Below are positions 50,938 to 64,000 of a DNA stretch of 64,000 nucleotides, one piece after another; the first letter of the stretch is position 1, and each line of letters opens with the position of its first letter. Location: positions 6,045,821-6,109,820 of the forward strand of contig JAJEKV010000057.1 in NCBI GenBank assembly GCA_021234155.1, given 5' to 3'. The notes beneath the pieces are model-generated. The model did not search any database. It was not told the DNA's origin and was given only the letters and a program-made list of their open reading frames with translations. The position numbers were made by a program, and so were the translations under genes. Source of the DNA: Isoetes taiwanensis (lineage: Eukaryota; Streptophyta; Lycopodiopsida; Isoetales; Isoetaceae).

Positions 50938-51930
50938 TTAATCTGTCAAACAATCCATGGATGCAAATAATCCATGGAATCCAGTATATTTTGAGTTTCC
51001 CATTGGAAAACGTTGCACTCCTATCGGTCTTCCGGAACTTGTATCCAATTCTATCTTCAGCAGTCCACTACAATCTTGCTGAGAGATGATAAGAAATTTG
51101 TTGCTAGTTTTCACAATTTCATGAGTTTGCCTCGTACCTGGAAGTGGGTATTTGATCACTGTTTTCTGTGCCCATGCTTGATGTGCCATTTTAGGAGATG
51201 AAGTGAGAAAATTACGATCAAACTCTAGCGTTGCCATTCTGGGAGATGAAATGAGAACATTCCCATGGGCCATCTATCTATGAAATTTATACAAGTTAAT
51301 CATCCTTGTTTAACAGTGCGCAATGTAAAACGAATATTCTCAGGTTCAGCACATTTCTCACGTTCAGTTAAACTGGGCCTAATGGGCCGACTTGACTCAG
51401 TGCTATGGGCATTTATGGGCCGATTAGAACTGAGCAGTGGAATTTATACAAGTCAATCTTCTCTTGTTATAACAATGTGCTCATTCTTTGGAAATCGATC
51501 ACTCCTTTCTGTGCTCATGCTTGATGTGCCATTCCGGGATGTGAAGAGAGAACACTCCCATCTATCTATGCAATTTATGCAAGTTAATCGTCCTTGGTTA
51601 ACAGCGTGCAATGTAAAATGTAGATTTCTCACGTTCGGCCCATTTTTCACGTTAAATAAACTGGGCCTAATGGGCGGACTTGACTGAGTAGTTATGAGAA
51701 TTTATGGGCCGACTAGACTGAGCAGCGTTGTAATTTATACAAGTCAATCTTTTGTGGTATAACAATGTGCAATATATTTGTCACGTTCACAAAACTGGGC
51801 CCAATGGGCATATTTGTCACGTTGCCCCAATGGCCCGACTAGACTAATTGTTGGGCAAAGTCAGAGGAACGAAACCCATTTAGATTTCTTTGATAAGTCC
51901 GGAGAGAACAATTGAAATTGAAAAATTTTC
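50938..51930. repeat. Third, partial copy (C) of the Vgb-like segment
   Basis: It has the 5' third of the gene on the minus strand (51273-50950; YPLPGTRQTHEIVKTSNKFL, then SGRPIGVQRFPMGNSKYTGF). Upstream sequence matches copies A and B (GTTCAGTTAAACTGGGCC, GTGCAATGTAAAACG). The gene stops abruptly near 50950 at a repeated AATCCATGGA. It is more diverged than A and B are from each other. Confidence 0.85.
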
Positions 51931-52039
51931 GAATAAGCAGGATCTGTGTACATGGCATCCATATCATCAGAATAGTCGTGACCATGCTAAAGAGGCGTGA
52001 TGTATGTCAACCTATATGTAACTTCTTTATTCTATAATA

Positions 52040-52575
52040 TATTATATTACTCTCTTTTGTTCATTACCAAAACCCTTGTTTCGTATATGGTATCACAACA
52101 TAAGATCCCATGGGCAAAAAAGCACAACAACGAAAACTATTGATTGCTTTGAGGATGCAAGGAGCAATCCAGAGGGTTTCTCAGAAGATAAGGTGTCGGA
52201 GGACCTCTTGTAGAAGAATCGGTGGTGGTGGCTGCAGAAACGTTGGAGGCCAGAGAATTTTTATGTTCCAGAGGCTAAACTAATCTGCTCCATTCCTCAG
52301 AAGGCATTTCAATGGAACAGCTCGCAGCAGGAAGGTATGTTATTGAGAATTTCAATCGGAAGACTTTTCATACTTGGCAAGTAAAGCTTAAATTCCACTT
52401 GATCAAAAAAGACATATTTGGAGTAATAGATGGGACAGACCCAAAGCCAGCAGCAGGGGCAGAATTAGATAAATGGTCAATTAAGGATCACAGAGCATTA
52501 GCAATGATTGGTCTTGGATTACTCCAAACAGTTTTAGTTTTTGTATTTCACCCCTTGTTTTTATACATCACATAA
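52040..52575 (+). pseudogene. Ty1/copia gag fragment with degenerate primer site
   Basis: ATG at 52312 opens 87 codons with FNRKTFHTWQVKLKFHLIKK, DIFGVIDGTDPKP and DKWSIKDHRALAMIGLGLL, the N-terminal pattern of copia gag polyproteins. About 220 bp upstream, TGGTATCACAACA at 52088-52100 looks like a decayed Met-type primer site following LTR-like AT-rich sequence. The frame then runs into unrelated sequence and stops. No pol domains follow, so this is a truncated relic. Confidence 0.65.
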
Positions 52576-54110
52576 TTTTTTATGATTACACGTGTGCACA
52601 GAACTTGTATCAATCAGTAGACTAACACAGATTAAGATATATATACTGTACTGATTTCCAATTCACAGCAGGTGGCAAGGAAAAATTGCTGGGCTTTCTT
52701 ACACAGATGGTCCTGAAATACCATGTAGAACTGCAGAATGCGCTTGGAAGATCAGAGTGGAATCAGCTTGCCATGTGTCTCAACTTGTTGTACAGGTAAT
52801 GGATATTCTGTTATGCTGGTGTTAATTCCATACTTTGCCTTATTGCTCAGTCTCTTTGATGCTCAGATCCGTACTTTGGATAGCATAATAAAATGGAAAA
52901 AACTCCTTCTCTCAGAAGAAACAGTAAGCTACCTAACAAGTATCAAATACCACTAACAAGAAATAGAATTTCAACTCTTAAAATATGCTCAAAACGTGCC
53001 AAAACAACAACACCAATTGAAACCAAAACTCCACTTGTAACCAGACTTCCCCAACTCTATTTGGAAACCAAACCTCTACATGACTATGTCACCAAATACC
53101 TAACATTGAAATTCGCGAGCACATGCAACTTTAGCAAGCAAAACCCTTGGAAATGTCACGCCCCAACTCTTGAATCTTGCATGGAAAACATAAGACCAAA
53201 GCACACATTTAGCCTCATGACAGCTCGATGCAATGTTGTGCATGGGCGTGAGATTCCACTATGTCCTTAGGTCGGCTAATAATGCAAGGTCATCTACTAA
53301 TATCTTATGCTCAAGTCCAAAAAATCGTTTGTTAAAATATGCAGTATAGACTACTTATGCTTATGCCTTGGGTAGGGCTGCTTTTGGTGTTGTCTATACA
53401 GGCATCTTAGATTTTACCTTTAAAAGTCCATTTTTATTATTGCTTGCTTGTGGTTATGTATTAAATTTATGTAGCAAGTATTTTATCTGCACTCATGTTA
53501 CATTTCACTCATTAACTATGCTCAACTCAACTATGCTCTAATGACTTCTTAGTTAGGTTATAAGATTATCCCACTTCCAAACAAGGTGCTGCGCACGGAG
53601 GGTTGCCCTCCAATTTCTCGAGGGTGAAGTGGCCTAAATCAAACCGCGAAGTCATGTTTTCACAATATCCACGTTAGAGTTTTAGACAAAACTGGAAGTC
53701 AAAGCACTTGGATGTTTGTGTTATCAAAAATTTGTCGAGGAAACAATTCCCCTTGTTGGCTTACAGAATCTTTAAAGAAAATTTCATGAAGCTGATGTCT
53801 ATTGCTTTCGGAATTATGAACTCCAATGGATCTAATATTTAAGAATACCTTTGCATGTAATGGCTCCAGGGGGGGCAGTGTCTGTGGTATCCAATGCTTG
53901 ATACATATTTCAAATTACATATATGCACATACATTTATAGTATTTAAAGCATTTCAAAAACTTTAGTGTATACTAAGAAGTCAAGAAGAAATACCATAAA
54001 GGTAATTGGAGTCCTTTTCTAAAGCAAGTAATTCCTTCATTCAGTATAACAAGAAAACATGGCATTCCGATAAAGAACAGCCATTGCAGCGAAAAGATTT
54101 ATTATAACTG
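52576..54110. other. No gene recognised
   Basis: The plus frame 52893-53270 (125 codons; Thr/Pro/Lys-rich) has no known motif. The remainder is AT-rich. Confidence 0.4.
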
Positions 54111-56739
<2,629 letters not shown>

Positions 56740-56945
56740 GGTGAATCCATGGCTCCTTGAAGGCTTCATTCCGGTTAGGCGGTTCGAACACCACCATCTG
56801 GCAACAGGGCTGACTGCCAGTTTACTGGCAACAGCCAGTTTTGAGCAGGCACAAGAATATCTTAGGCATATGCTAGCATATACCTGGATATTCCACAAAC
56901 CCACATAAACAAGGGTTTGCCCCCCTAGGGGCAACCCAAAAAATA
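56740..56945 (+). repeat. Short interspersed repeat, copy 1
   Basis: It contains GGCGGTTCGAACACC (like a pol III B box), ACTGCCAGTTTACTGGCAAC, GCATATGCTAGCATATACCT, and ends GAGGGTTTGCCCCCCTAGGGG-type sequence plus CAACCCAAAAAA. Matching copies occur at 57020-57237 and 60880-61056 in the same orientation. Confidence 0.7.
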
Positions 56946-57019
56946 CCTGTTGGGTTATGCCTCAGAATCCTTGCCAACAACGTAGCCAAAAATACTATCT
57001 CTAGGGTACTCGAACCAAG

Positions 57020-57237
57020 ATGGTACTCAGATTCATCAAATTCGAGCTTCTGTCTGCCATGCCGATTAACCGGTTGGACCATCCTCGATTTAGAACGCAA
57101 ATGACCGCCAGTTTACAGGGTACAATCGATTTGGAGCAGTCATCAACATATTCTGAGTATATTCCAACATATACTCAAGATATGCCACAACCCCATACAA
57201 ACGAGGGTTTGCCCCCCTAGGGGCAACCCAAAAAATA
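57020..57237 (+). repeat. Short interspersed repeat, copy 2
   Basis: Same order as copy 1: CCGCCAGTTTACAGGGTACA, GAGCAGTCATCAACATAT, ACGAGGGTTTGCCCCCCTAG, GGGCAACCCAAAAAA. Upstream similarity to copy 1 is weak (CGGTTGGACCATCC). Confidence 0.7.
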
Positions 57238-57618
57238 AGTATCACATAAATACCCTATTGTGGATAAGGTTGAACCCACTTTTCTCGGCCACTTCATTCA
57301 ATAGTTTAAATTGAAACAATAAACTATTAAAAAGTTAAATCATTTTACCATGGTCCACAATTGGATCATAGTTCACTATTGGTGATCCTCTATTAATTCC
57401 ATTGGTGACAAACATGTGAAATTTTTTTATAATGAAATCTGGCCCTAAGAATCCACACAAACCAATGACTCAAACCCACACAAACCGATAATCAAGTCAG
57501 CCAAATTCTTTTAAGGATTTTAAACCATAACCAAATATTTTAGAACGCAATGTCTAGTAAAGCACAACCAATTTTTGCACAAAAGCTAAATAGTGTCTTT
57601 TACACACAACTCTTTTCT
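57238..57618. other. No gene seen
   Basis: AT-rich sequence between the interspersed repeat and the last threonine deaminase exon. Confidence 0.45.
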
Positions 57619-60600
57619 TTACTTGAAACAAAGGAATGATCCAGAACTATGACGAAATAACCTATTATGGTTATTTATTAGCTTGTTGGCTTCATTACTA
57701 GTTTCTTCTTGAAATTCATAACCAAGTGCAATGGCACATTCCACAAAACGTTCTTTTTCCTCCTTTTGAACTTGAATTTCAATAAGCACATTACCCCCTT
57801 CTTCACCCTGCAACATGTTATGTGTTAACCTTCTTGAAGAAAATATTAGCAAAAATTTATGATTAGTCTTTGGTCTAAATATGTGATAATCGAGGTAATT
57901 GTATATTTCTTCACCTAAGCACTTTACCATGGGGCTTGAAACCTCACCTTATTAACAGAAAAGAAAAGTGTTTGAAGTAAATACGTGGTCTCCAAAGACA
58001 GCGCCGTATGTAAGGCATGAGGAAAAAGAGCACAATGTCTTACCCTTTCACATGCAATCAAAGGATCTTTGAGGGTTTATTTGTTCGGTGACAAAGGGAA
58101 AGAACACTACAACCTACTCTACCATCATCTTTTTTGATCATTACTCTCCCAACGTAAAATGATAATTGTTTGCTTTGCGAGGTGGCTACGCTCTTTTCGG
58201 AAGTGCGGTTGCTCAACATCGTTCTAAGATCACAATATGATCTACCACTAGACAATAGCAAGGTGCTCGGGCTTGGCTTAATGGGTGCTCAAGTTAAGCT
58301 TAGATAGCTCCTTTCCAAAAGCATAGCATATTGGATATCATAACATAGTTAGAAAATGTGCATAACAAAAGTTCGACGACCTTGTGACTGTAATGGAACA
58401 ATTGATATATTCCAATGTGGTGTGAATGTGTCCGAAACTTCTTAAGAGCACCGGGCTTTTCCGAAATATAAATCTGCATAGAATTTCATCCTTAACAAAT
58501 GCACGCCTCCCATCCGCAAATGAGAATTGAATGTGAACAAAGACTAGAAATTTTCATATAATACCAAACTTTAGCTCTATAAGATATTACCAGTGCTTGA
58601 GATGGTCTTTGACTCAATCATTTTCTCATCATATCTAGAACTTGCAACCCGTAAGCAACTATCCGCTTTATCGGATCCCGGACTTCCTCTTCCTTGAGAT
58701 AACACCGCAAAAAGAGAGTTGAAGGTCATCTTATCTATGTTACGAGAGACATGATAAAGATCAAAACTTATGTGGTAACGACATGGAGTTGTACTTATAA
58801 AAGTTAGTTCAACAAAACCATTACCTTACCTACATAAAACAAGGGCATTTTGGTCATCGAATATCGATATTTCAATTACAGAATGTTGACATGTCCAATC
58901 TGAAAGTATAGTGACCCAACCGCCCGGACCCCAAAATTTGGTTGTGAAAAAGCAAAATGAAAGCTCATAACATAAAAATTTACCAGGTCAACCAGCTTTT
59001 TAAATGTTCCTGGTTTCTCCGACATAGTTATTGCAAGAACAACCTCTTTCCTAGCGCCAACATTCGCTAGTTCCGTGACAAGTCGCAAGCGATCAAAATT
59101 CATATTGGCCCCACTAGTAATAGCTACAACAGTTTCGCCTTGCAGTCCATAATATTTGCAGTAAGCTTTTGCTCCAGCCAATGCAAGAGCTCCTGCAGGC
59201 ACAAGAATACTTCTTTTCTCCTCAAACATGTCCTACCTTGCAATTAACAGGGGAAGTGTGAAGTTAAGCATGACATGTCTCACAACATAAAGTTAACAGC
59301 ACAAGCTATAGAAAATGTTTCATTTTGTTTCTACTGTTGTATATTGTTTCTACTAGGGTAAAAGCATGTTAGGGTGTCCCTTAAAAAGTATTATTTAGTG
59401 ACCAAAAAAGTACCTAAAAAGGTACCCAAGACTGGGTACTGGGTACCTGTGTAATATCTCAATAAAAAGTACACTCTAGAACTTTTATATATATTTTGGT
59501 CTCCAGTAGCATTATCTTTATCTTAACTTTGAATATTAATGCGTCCTTGACTTTTATTTTGGACTTTCGTACTAGTTTTAATGAAAATAAAAATGAGAAA
59601 GTACCCAGTTTTGAAGTACCTAGTGTATGTACTTTTGCAGGTTCCAAAAGTGGTACACCCTAACATGCTTTTACCCACTATTGTGTAATGACGGAAACAC
59701 ACCAAGGCAATGCTGGAAAGTTCCAAATGCTTGCAGTACGCATTGAATGTCCTAGGAATAGTAAACTGAATACCTTTATAGCAGCACAAACTGCATCACG
59801 GTTAACAAGAACAATTCCATCAATCACTCCCCGCATAGGCTAAAATGTCTCTTCACCAACTTGTTTCACGCCTTCGCCATCGGCAAAAACCACCACGTGC
59901 TCAAGTAACACACACATTCACCATGATACAAAGAGAGCCCATTGCATTTGCATCAATGGGCTCTACTCCAATAATTTTAACCTGTGGAATTCAATGTCTC
60001 GCACCATATATATCAATTCATCAAAGAAATGTTGGAATCATGCATGGCTACCTCTCGGTCGAATACGCTTTTATGTAAGCCGCAATGCCCGCAATAAGAC
60101 CTCCACCGCCAACCGGAACAAAGACAACATGTAATGGGCCTCCATGTTGGCGAATAATTTCCATCCCAACTGTCCCTTGTCCCGCAATGATCTCTGGATT
60201 GTCGAATGGTGGTATAAAAACTCTACCTTCCTGCTTGCTGCGTTTTTTCGCGTAAGATTGGGCTTCATCATATGAATCACCAACTAATACCACAGTTGCG
60301 CCCAGCCTTTCTACAGACATCCAGAGACTATAAGAGTATAGCTAGTATAGAAAGTACATACAAAATAAGGCATATGAATGTGAAATATGAATGTGAATTG
60401 AATATGCTACCATACCTTAATTTCAGGGGTAGTGATACGGCATAGCTATGATCGCATCACGCCCAAGCCGACGCCAAGCAAGCCGATTACAACGCCTTTG
60501 GGCATGGTTACCAGCAGATGAACATATTACCCCCTTGCTCCTCGTATTGCAACGATTCAGGCAAAGCTTTCAACAAAGGAGCTTCCTGTTCCTGTTGCTC

Positions 60601-60640
60601 AACTGCAGCAGATTGTTCGTTGTCAGTATTATTATCTACC
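57619..60640 (-). pseudogene. Threonine deaminase (threonine dehydratase, biosynthetic), broken multi-exon gene
   Basis: Minus-strand pieces in the right order: about 60640-60420 (LLKALPESLQY, then in another frame KGVICSSAGNHAQ), about 60330-60052 (SVERLGATVVLVGDSYDEAQ; VPVGGGGLIAGIAAYIK), 59981-59774 (VKIIGVEPIDANAM; DGIVLVNRDAVCAAIK), 59232-58984 (DMFEEKRSILVPAGALALAG; ITSGANMNFDRLRLVTELAN), and 57807-57619 (EEGGNVLIEIQVQKEEKERF), the end of the regulatory ACT-like domain. This PLP enzyme commits threonine to isoleucine synthesis in plastids. The exon with the PLP lysine is missing, LQYEE runs straight into the GVICSSAGNHAQ exon, and frameshift/stop damage is visible at about 59890-59810 and 60470-60430. 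The intervening ACT-domain exons are not found. A MITE lies in one intron. Confidence 0.8.
59356..59676. mobile_element. MITE, copy 1 (complete)
   Basis: Ends are perfect 21-bp inverted repeats: GGGTAAAAGCATGTTAGGG... at 59356 and ...CCCTAACATGCTTTTACCC ending 59676. ACTA flanks both sides (59352-59355; 59677-59680), a possible 4-bp target duplication. There is no coding capacity. It lies within an intron of the threonine deaminase pseudogene. A second copy is at 63748. Confidence 0.9.
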
Positions 60641-60879
60641 TAAATAAATGTAAGCCACAACTACAGGCCATTTTGGCGTTTGGAGGAGGCAAGACATGGG
60701 ATATGGGAGGAAGGTCCGCAAGGGGTATAGCAAGTGGACGATTTCGCAACACGCTTAGAAGACAGGCATAGGAATACCCGAAACCGCATTAACGGCCGAT
60801 TTGGCAGAGGAGTACAGAGGACTCCATCGATGCTAAGGTCTGATTGAAGAAAGAAGTATTCGGTCTGCTTGCCAGCTAC

Positions 60880-61056
60880 CCAAATACGCCATAGCCACGC
60901 CTGCGAAGGAACGGGGCTGGATGACCGAGCATTTACAGGCAGCAGCCAGTTTTTAGCAGTCATCAGCATATGCTAGGTATATGCCGGCATATACCTGGAT
61001 ATGCCCACATACCCACATAAACGAGGGTTTGCCCCCCTAGGGGCAACCCAAAAATG
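60880..61056 (+). repeat. Short interspersed repeat, copy 3
   Basis: CAGGCAGCAGCCAGTTTTTA, GCATATGCTAGGTATATGCC, ACGAGGGTTTGCCCCCCTAG and GGGCAACCCAAAAA match copies 1 and 2. Confidence 0.75.
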
Positions 61057-61509
61057 CTGGTTGCTTGCCAAATGTTACGTTTCACTCATTCCTCGATGTT
61101 ACTTCAGTAACCAAAAACAAATCCAATGCATAACCTGCCCTATATAGTGCTCTGTGAAGACAAATTTAACATTAGCATTTATAGAAAGAAGGTCCCGTTA
61201 GTACTTTTCTCCTGGCTATTTTGTTACTGGGGACTAAACATACTATTACCATGATCTCAGGTGGTAAAAAATGTCATTGCCTTGCTTTGGGGTTGATTAC
61301 CTGGATGTCCAGATAACTATTGTTTAGGCATTGAGATATGGCAGCAGACAGGAGGCATTTTCATTTCACAAAAAAAGGACATTAAAGACTTACTACAGCA
61401 CACAAGGCTCCCAAAAATGAACTTGCATAAAAAATCAACATGAAAACCAGTATGTATGTGGTTTTTTTCTATAACAACAGATAATGTCAACAAAAACCAT
61501 GTGTCCTTC
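61057..61509. other. No gene seen
   Basis: AT-rich sequence. The minus frame 61538-61317 has no motif. Confidence 0.45.
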
Positions 61510-61830
61510 ATGGTTTTGCAAAACCATTGATAGTTCATATCATATTTTTTGTACTAATTCTAAATTGTACACGAGTTTCTAAAAACCATCATTAGTTTGT
61601 AAGATGGTTTTTTGACGTACATTGATTCTCCAAAATCATTTCTACTTCATATCATGTTTAATTACATGAATTCTACATCGTACAGTGGTTTTCCGAAATT
61701 ATTATTGGTTTGGAAGATGTATTTTAAATATATCTTGATTTTGCAAGACCATTGCTAGTTCATATCATATTTAATTATATGTATTCTAGAATTTACAATG
61801 ATTTCTCTAAATCATCATTAATTTATGGGA
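61510..61830. repeat. Three-unit imperfect tandem repeat of about 113 bp
   Basis: TTTGCAAAACCATTGATAGT with TTCATATCAT (61514), CTCCAAAATCATTTCTACTT with CATATCAT (61629) and TTTGCAAGACCATTGCTAGT with TCATATCAT (61740) head successive units that also share TGTATTCTA- and TCTAAATCATCATTA-like phrases. Confidence 0.75.
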
Positions 61831-62121
61831 TGCTTTGTACTTATACTTTTTTCAATATTACAATTTTGGATGTTTTCACATTCTAGATGTATTTATACTA
61901 TCGAGTTTTTCTTGTTAGTTCAAAAATCATGTCGAATTTCACAAAGAAGCTACGATTTTTTGATGTGGTTAATCATTGTGCTTGAAGATGTAAAACTTCT
62001 AAAGTAGGAAGCACACGTTGTAGTGCTTCATAAAATTAAATTAACGTTATCAATAGATTTTAGTAAAAAAAAAGACATAGATTTAAATCAAATTCTTGCC
62101 TAGCAATGTGAAAAAACTGAT

Positions 62122-62176
62122 AATAGAATAGAATAGAATAGAATAGAATAGAATAGAATAGAATAGAATAGAATAG
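62122..62176. repeat. (AGAAT)n microsatellite
   Basis: About ten uninterrupted copies of a five-base unit, AGAAT. Confidence 0.97.
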
Positions 62177-63747
62177 GTTTTTTAGCGTCCATGGAGACCG
62201 ACTGGCCTATGGGACCCAAACAAAAAGAGAGCAGCAAGCGTATTACTGACAGGATTAAAAAACCCCCTCCCCGAAGGGTTTTCGAGGGAAAAACCTTAGC
62301 ATTTGGTGTTTAACTCTTCACCTCATAGCAATGTAGGAAACCTTATAACGAATGCAAATTGTTATTTTGAATGTTGTGAGAAATTTTATGATGAATAGGG
62401 GTGAACCATGGAAGGTACCTAGATCATCTGCACACTTGCTAGCTGACAACACTTCTTGTGCTACGCTAATTTCAATTTGGGATGCTTGTTGTGATAATTC
62501 CATGGCACAACGGGATCTTTGTGTTTGGCACATTTAACATGCTTCAAGTAACCGTCTCTGATTACGAGCACACCAGAACTGCCTTGACATAGACAATACA
62601 ACATTTGCAAATAATCCGATCTTCATCTTGTAGCTGATTTGCAAGGACTTTGCTTTGGTCCTGCCTCGGTTCATTGTGATATCGATATCGCTATCTGCTC
62701 AATATAACACTTTTTGGATTAGCTCTTGTACAAACAACATACTTGCACAAGTGTGGCAGAAGTCGATCTCCCTTTCATGCAAAGCCAATTCCTAATCCCA
62801 AAAAAGTCTATGGTATATCAAATGCATTAGGGAATTGCATATCAATCAAAAAGTACAATGGAGAATTACCTTACCATTTGTGAATCTGTTCTCTTCACCT
62901 AAGAATAGCCTGGACATAAAAAAAAAATGATCTATGAGGCAAGCTTCACAGTGCCTCTCACAAACTCATAAGTATTAATTTATGTGCATATAGACTACAA
63001 ATTTCAATCTTAGATGATTCTGTTTGAAGACCTACTATAAAATGTACACAACAATCACCGGGTCTAGGATGGAAGGCTTGGATGGCGATGGTAAAATATA
63101 TCGTCCTTTACCTGTTTGGGGTTTACATTAATCTAGACAGTGTAAATCCTCATTCGAGGCTTTCCTAGGACCTAGATTTTGCAAGTTTAAAATAGAATAT
63201 GGAGTTGGGACGTACCTAAGCCACTTACAAAGAAGACTGGATTCATTCCATTGCCTGCAGAATGTTAGAAAAAAATTTAGAATGAGAATCTCGCTGAATC
63301 CCTCTATCGAAATCTCCTAGTCATATTGTCATGTACTTTATCGTATTATTGAATTGGCTCAAAATTATCGAATTGATCCGACTTTTCATGTACGTAGGGT
63401 AGATTGTTGAATTGGTCCAATGATACATTGGCTGAACTACTATTGCACATTATTGGAGTTGTGGTTTCTCTAGACTTATAAGGCTTTGCTATAGATTTAC
63501 CTTCGAGATTGAGTTGTGACTTCATCTCGTACATGTCCATGATTACAAAAGGGCATAGCTCCCGACAATCTCAGTTTAAGCATTAATATATCTGCCAAAC
63601 ACCTGGAAATATATAGAGAAGCCATTGTTAACCATTTTGCAATCCAAACACTCAGGGCCAACCCAAAAATCTTTCCCATATTTAGCTTTTGTAGGAAAAT
63701 TCTATAAAATATGGTGGCAATGTCAATGTTGGCGTTATTTGTTTGAA
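62177..63747. other. No gene recognised
   Basis: Short frames only (62352-62537 plus; 63540-63346 minus). No RNA gene or element terminus identified. Confidence 0.4.
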
Positions 63748-64000
63748 GGGTAAAAGCATGTTAACACCTTAAAAATATTATTTAGTGACCAAAAGGTATT
63801 AAAAGGTACCCGTTAACCATTTAATATCTCAATAAAAGGTACATTCTAGGACTTTTATATATATTTTGATCTCCGGTAGCATTATCCTTATCTTAACTTT
63901 CAATATTAATGTGTCCTTGACTTTTATTTTGAACTTTTGTACTAGTTTTAATGAAAATAAAAATGAGAAAGTACCCAGTTCTGAAGTACCTAGTGTATGT
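63748..64000. mobile_element. MITE, copy 2 (cut by the window end)
   Basis: GGGTAAAAGCATGTTA followed by ATTATTTAGTGACCAAAA, ATCTCAATAAAA and GAGAAAGTACCCAGT, collinear with 59356-59620. Its right terminus lies beyond the window. Confidence 0.9.

Noticed and set aside
32410-51273. A streptogramin-resistance cassette
   Set aside because: The genes are plant-embedded, all broken, and lack any cassette or plasmid context. Only family-level similarity is supported.

Overview
The window looks like nuclear DNA of a land plant with a large, repeat-rich genome. The evidence is spliceosomal introns with GTAAGT-type donors, PLS-type PPR fragments, a plant-type threonine deaminase and a plant-type N-terminal methyltransferase (NTMT1). 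It also holds a Ty3 chromovirus, an L1-type LINE, Helitron, CACTA-like and MITE sequences. I favour a fern or lycophyte because of the transposase families and the virginiamycin-lyase-like genes, but this is inference. Almost every protein gene is a relic. The exceptions are the LINE ORF, the integrase ORF and the surviving 3' half of NTMT1.

Layout. 0.6-7.9 kb: a decayed unit with two divergent multi-exon genes. On the minus strand is a transposase-like gene. On the plus strand is a gene whose pieces resemble a ParB-like domain followed by an N4/N6 DNA methyltransferase domain. Introns of both carry perfect palindromes built on GTCTATGCGCGCATAGAC. 7.9-12.5 kb: relics of ankyrin, PPR and Ulp1-like protease genes, the last with a 411-bp tandem duplication. 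12,494-29,283: a complete LTR retrotransposon with matching 5-bp target duplications (CAACT), Met-type primer site, polypurine tract and a pol ending in integrase plus chromodomain. Nested in it are a 5'-truncated LINE (14.3-16.4 kb) and a Helitron (25.7-27.4 kb) filled with a polypurine/polypyrimidine tract.

Between the primer site and gag this retrotransposon carries about 3.5 kb of extra reading frames. The first of them (16,850-18,098) ends in an unmistakable histone H3 core, in frame with an unrelated N-terminal region. This histone-bearing chromovirus is the most striking item in the window.

29-52 kb: two long direct copies and one short copy of a segment with a virginiamycin B lyase-like beta-propeller gene, each damaged differently; a second transposase-like gene (41.1-35.7 kb, minus) split by a TIR transposon and then a foldback element; three Helitron 3' ends; and several non-autonomous elements. 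52-64 kb: a copia gag fragment, the 3' half of NTMT1, a scattered threonine deaminase pseudogene, MITEs and a short interspersed repeat.

There is no operon-like organisation. The window is mostly a record of nested transposition in which a few captured genes (histone H3, ParB-methyltransferase, Vgb-like lyase) stand out.
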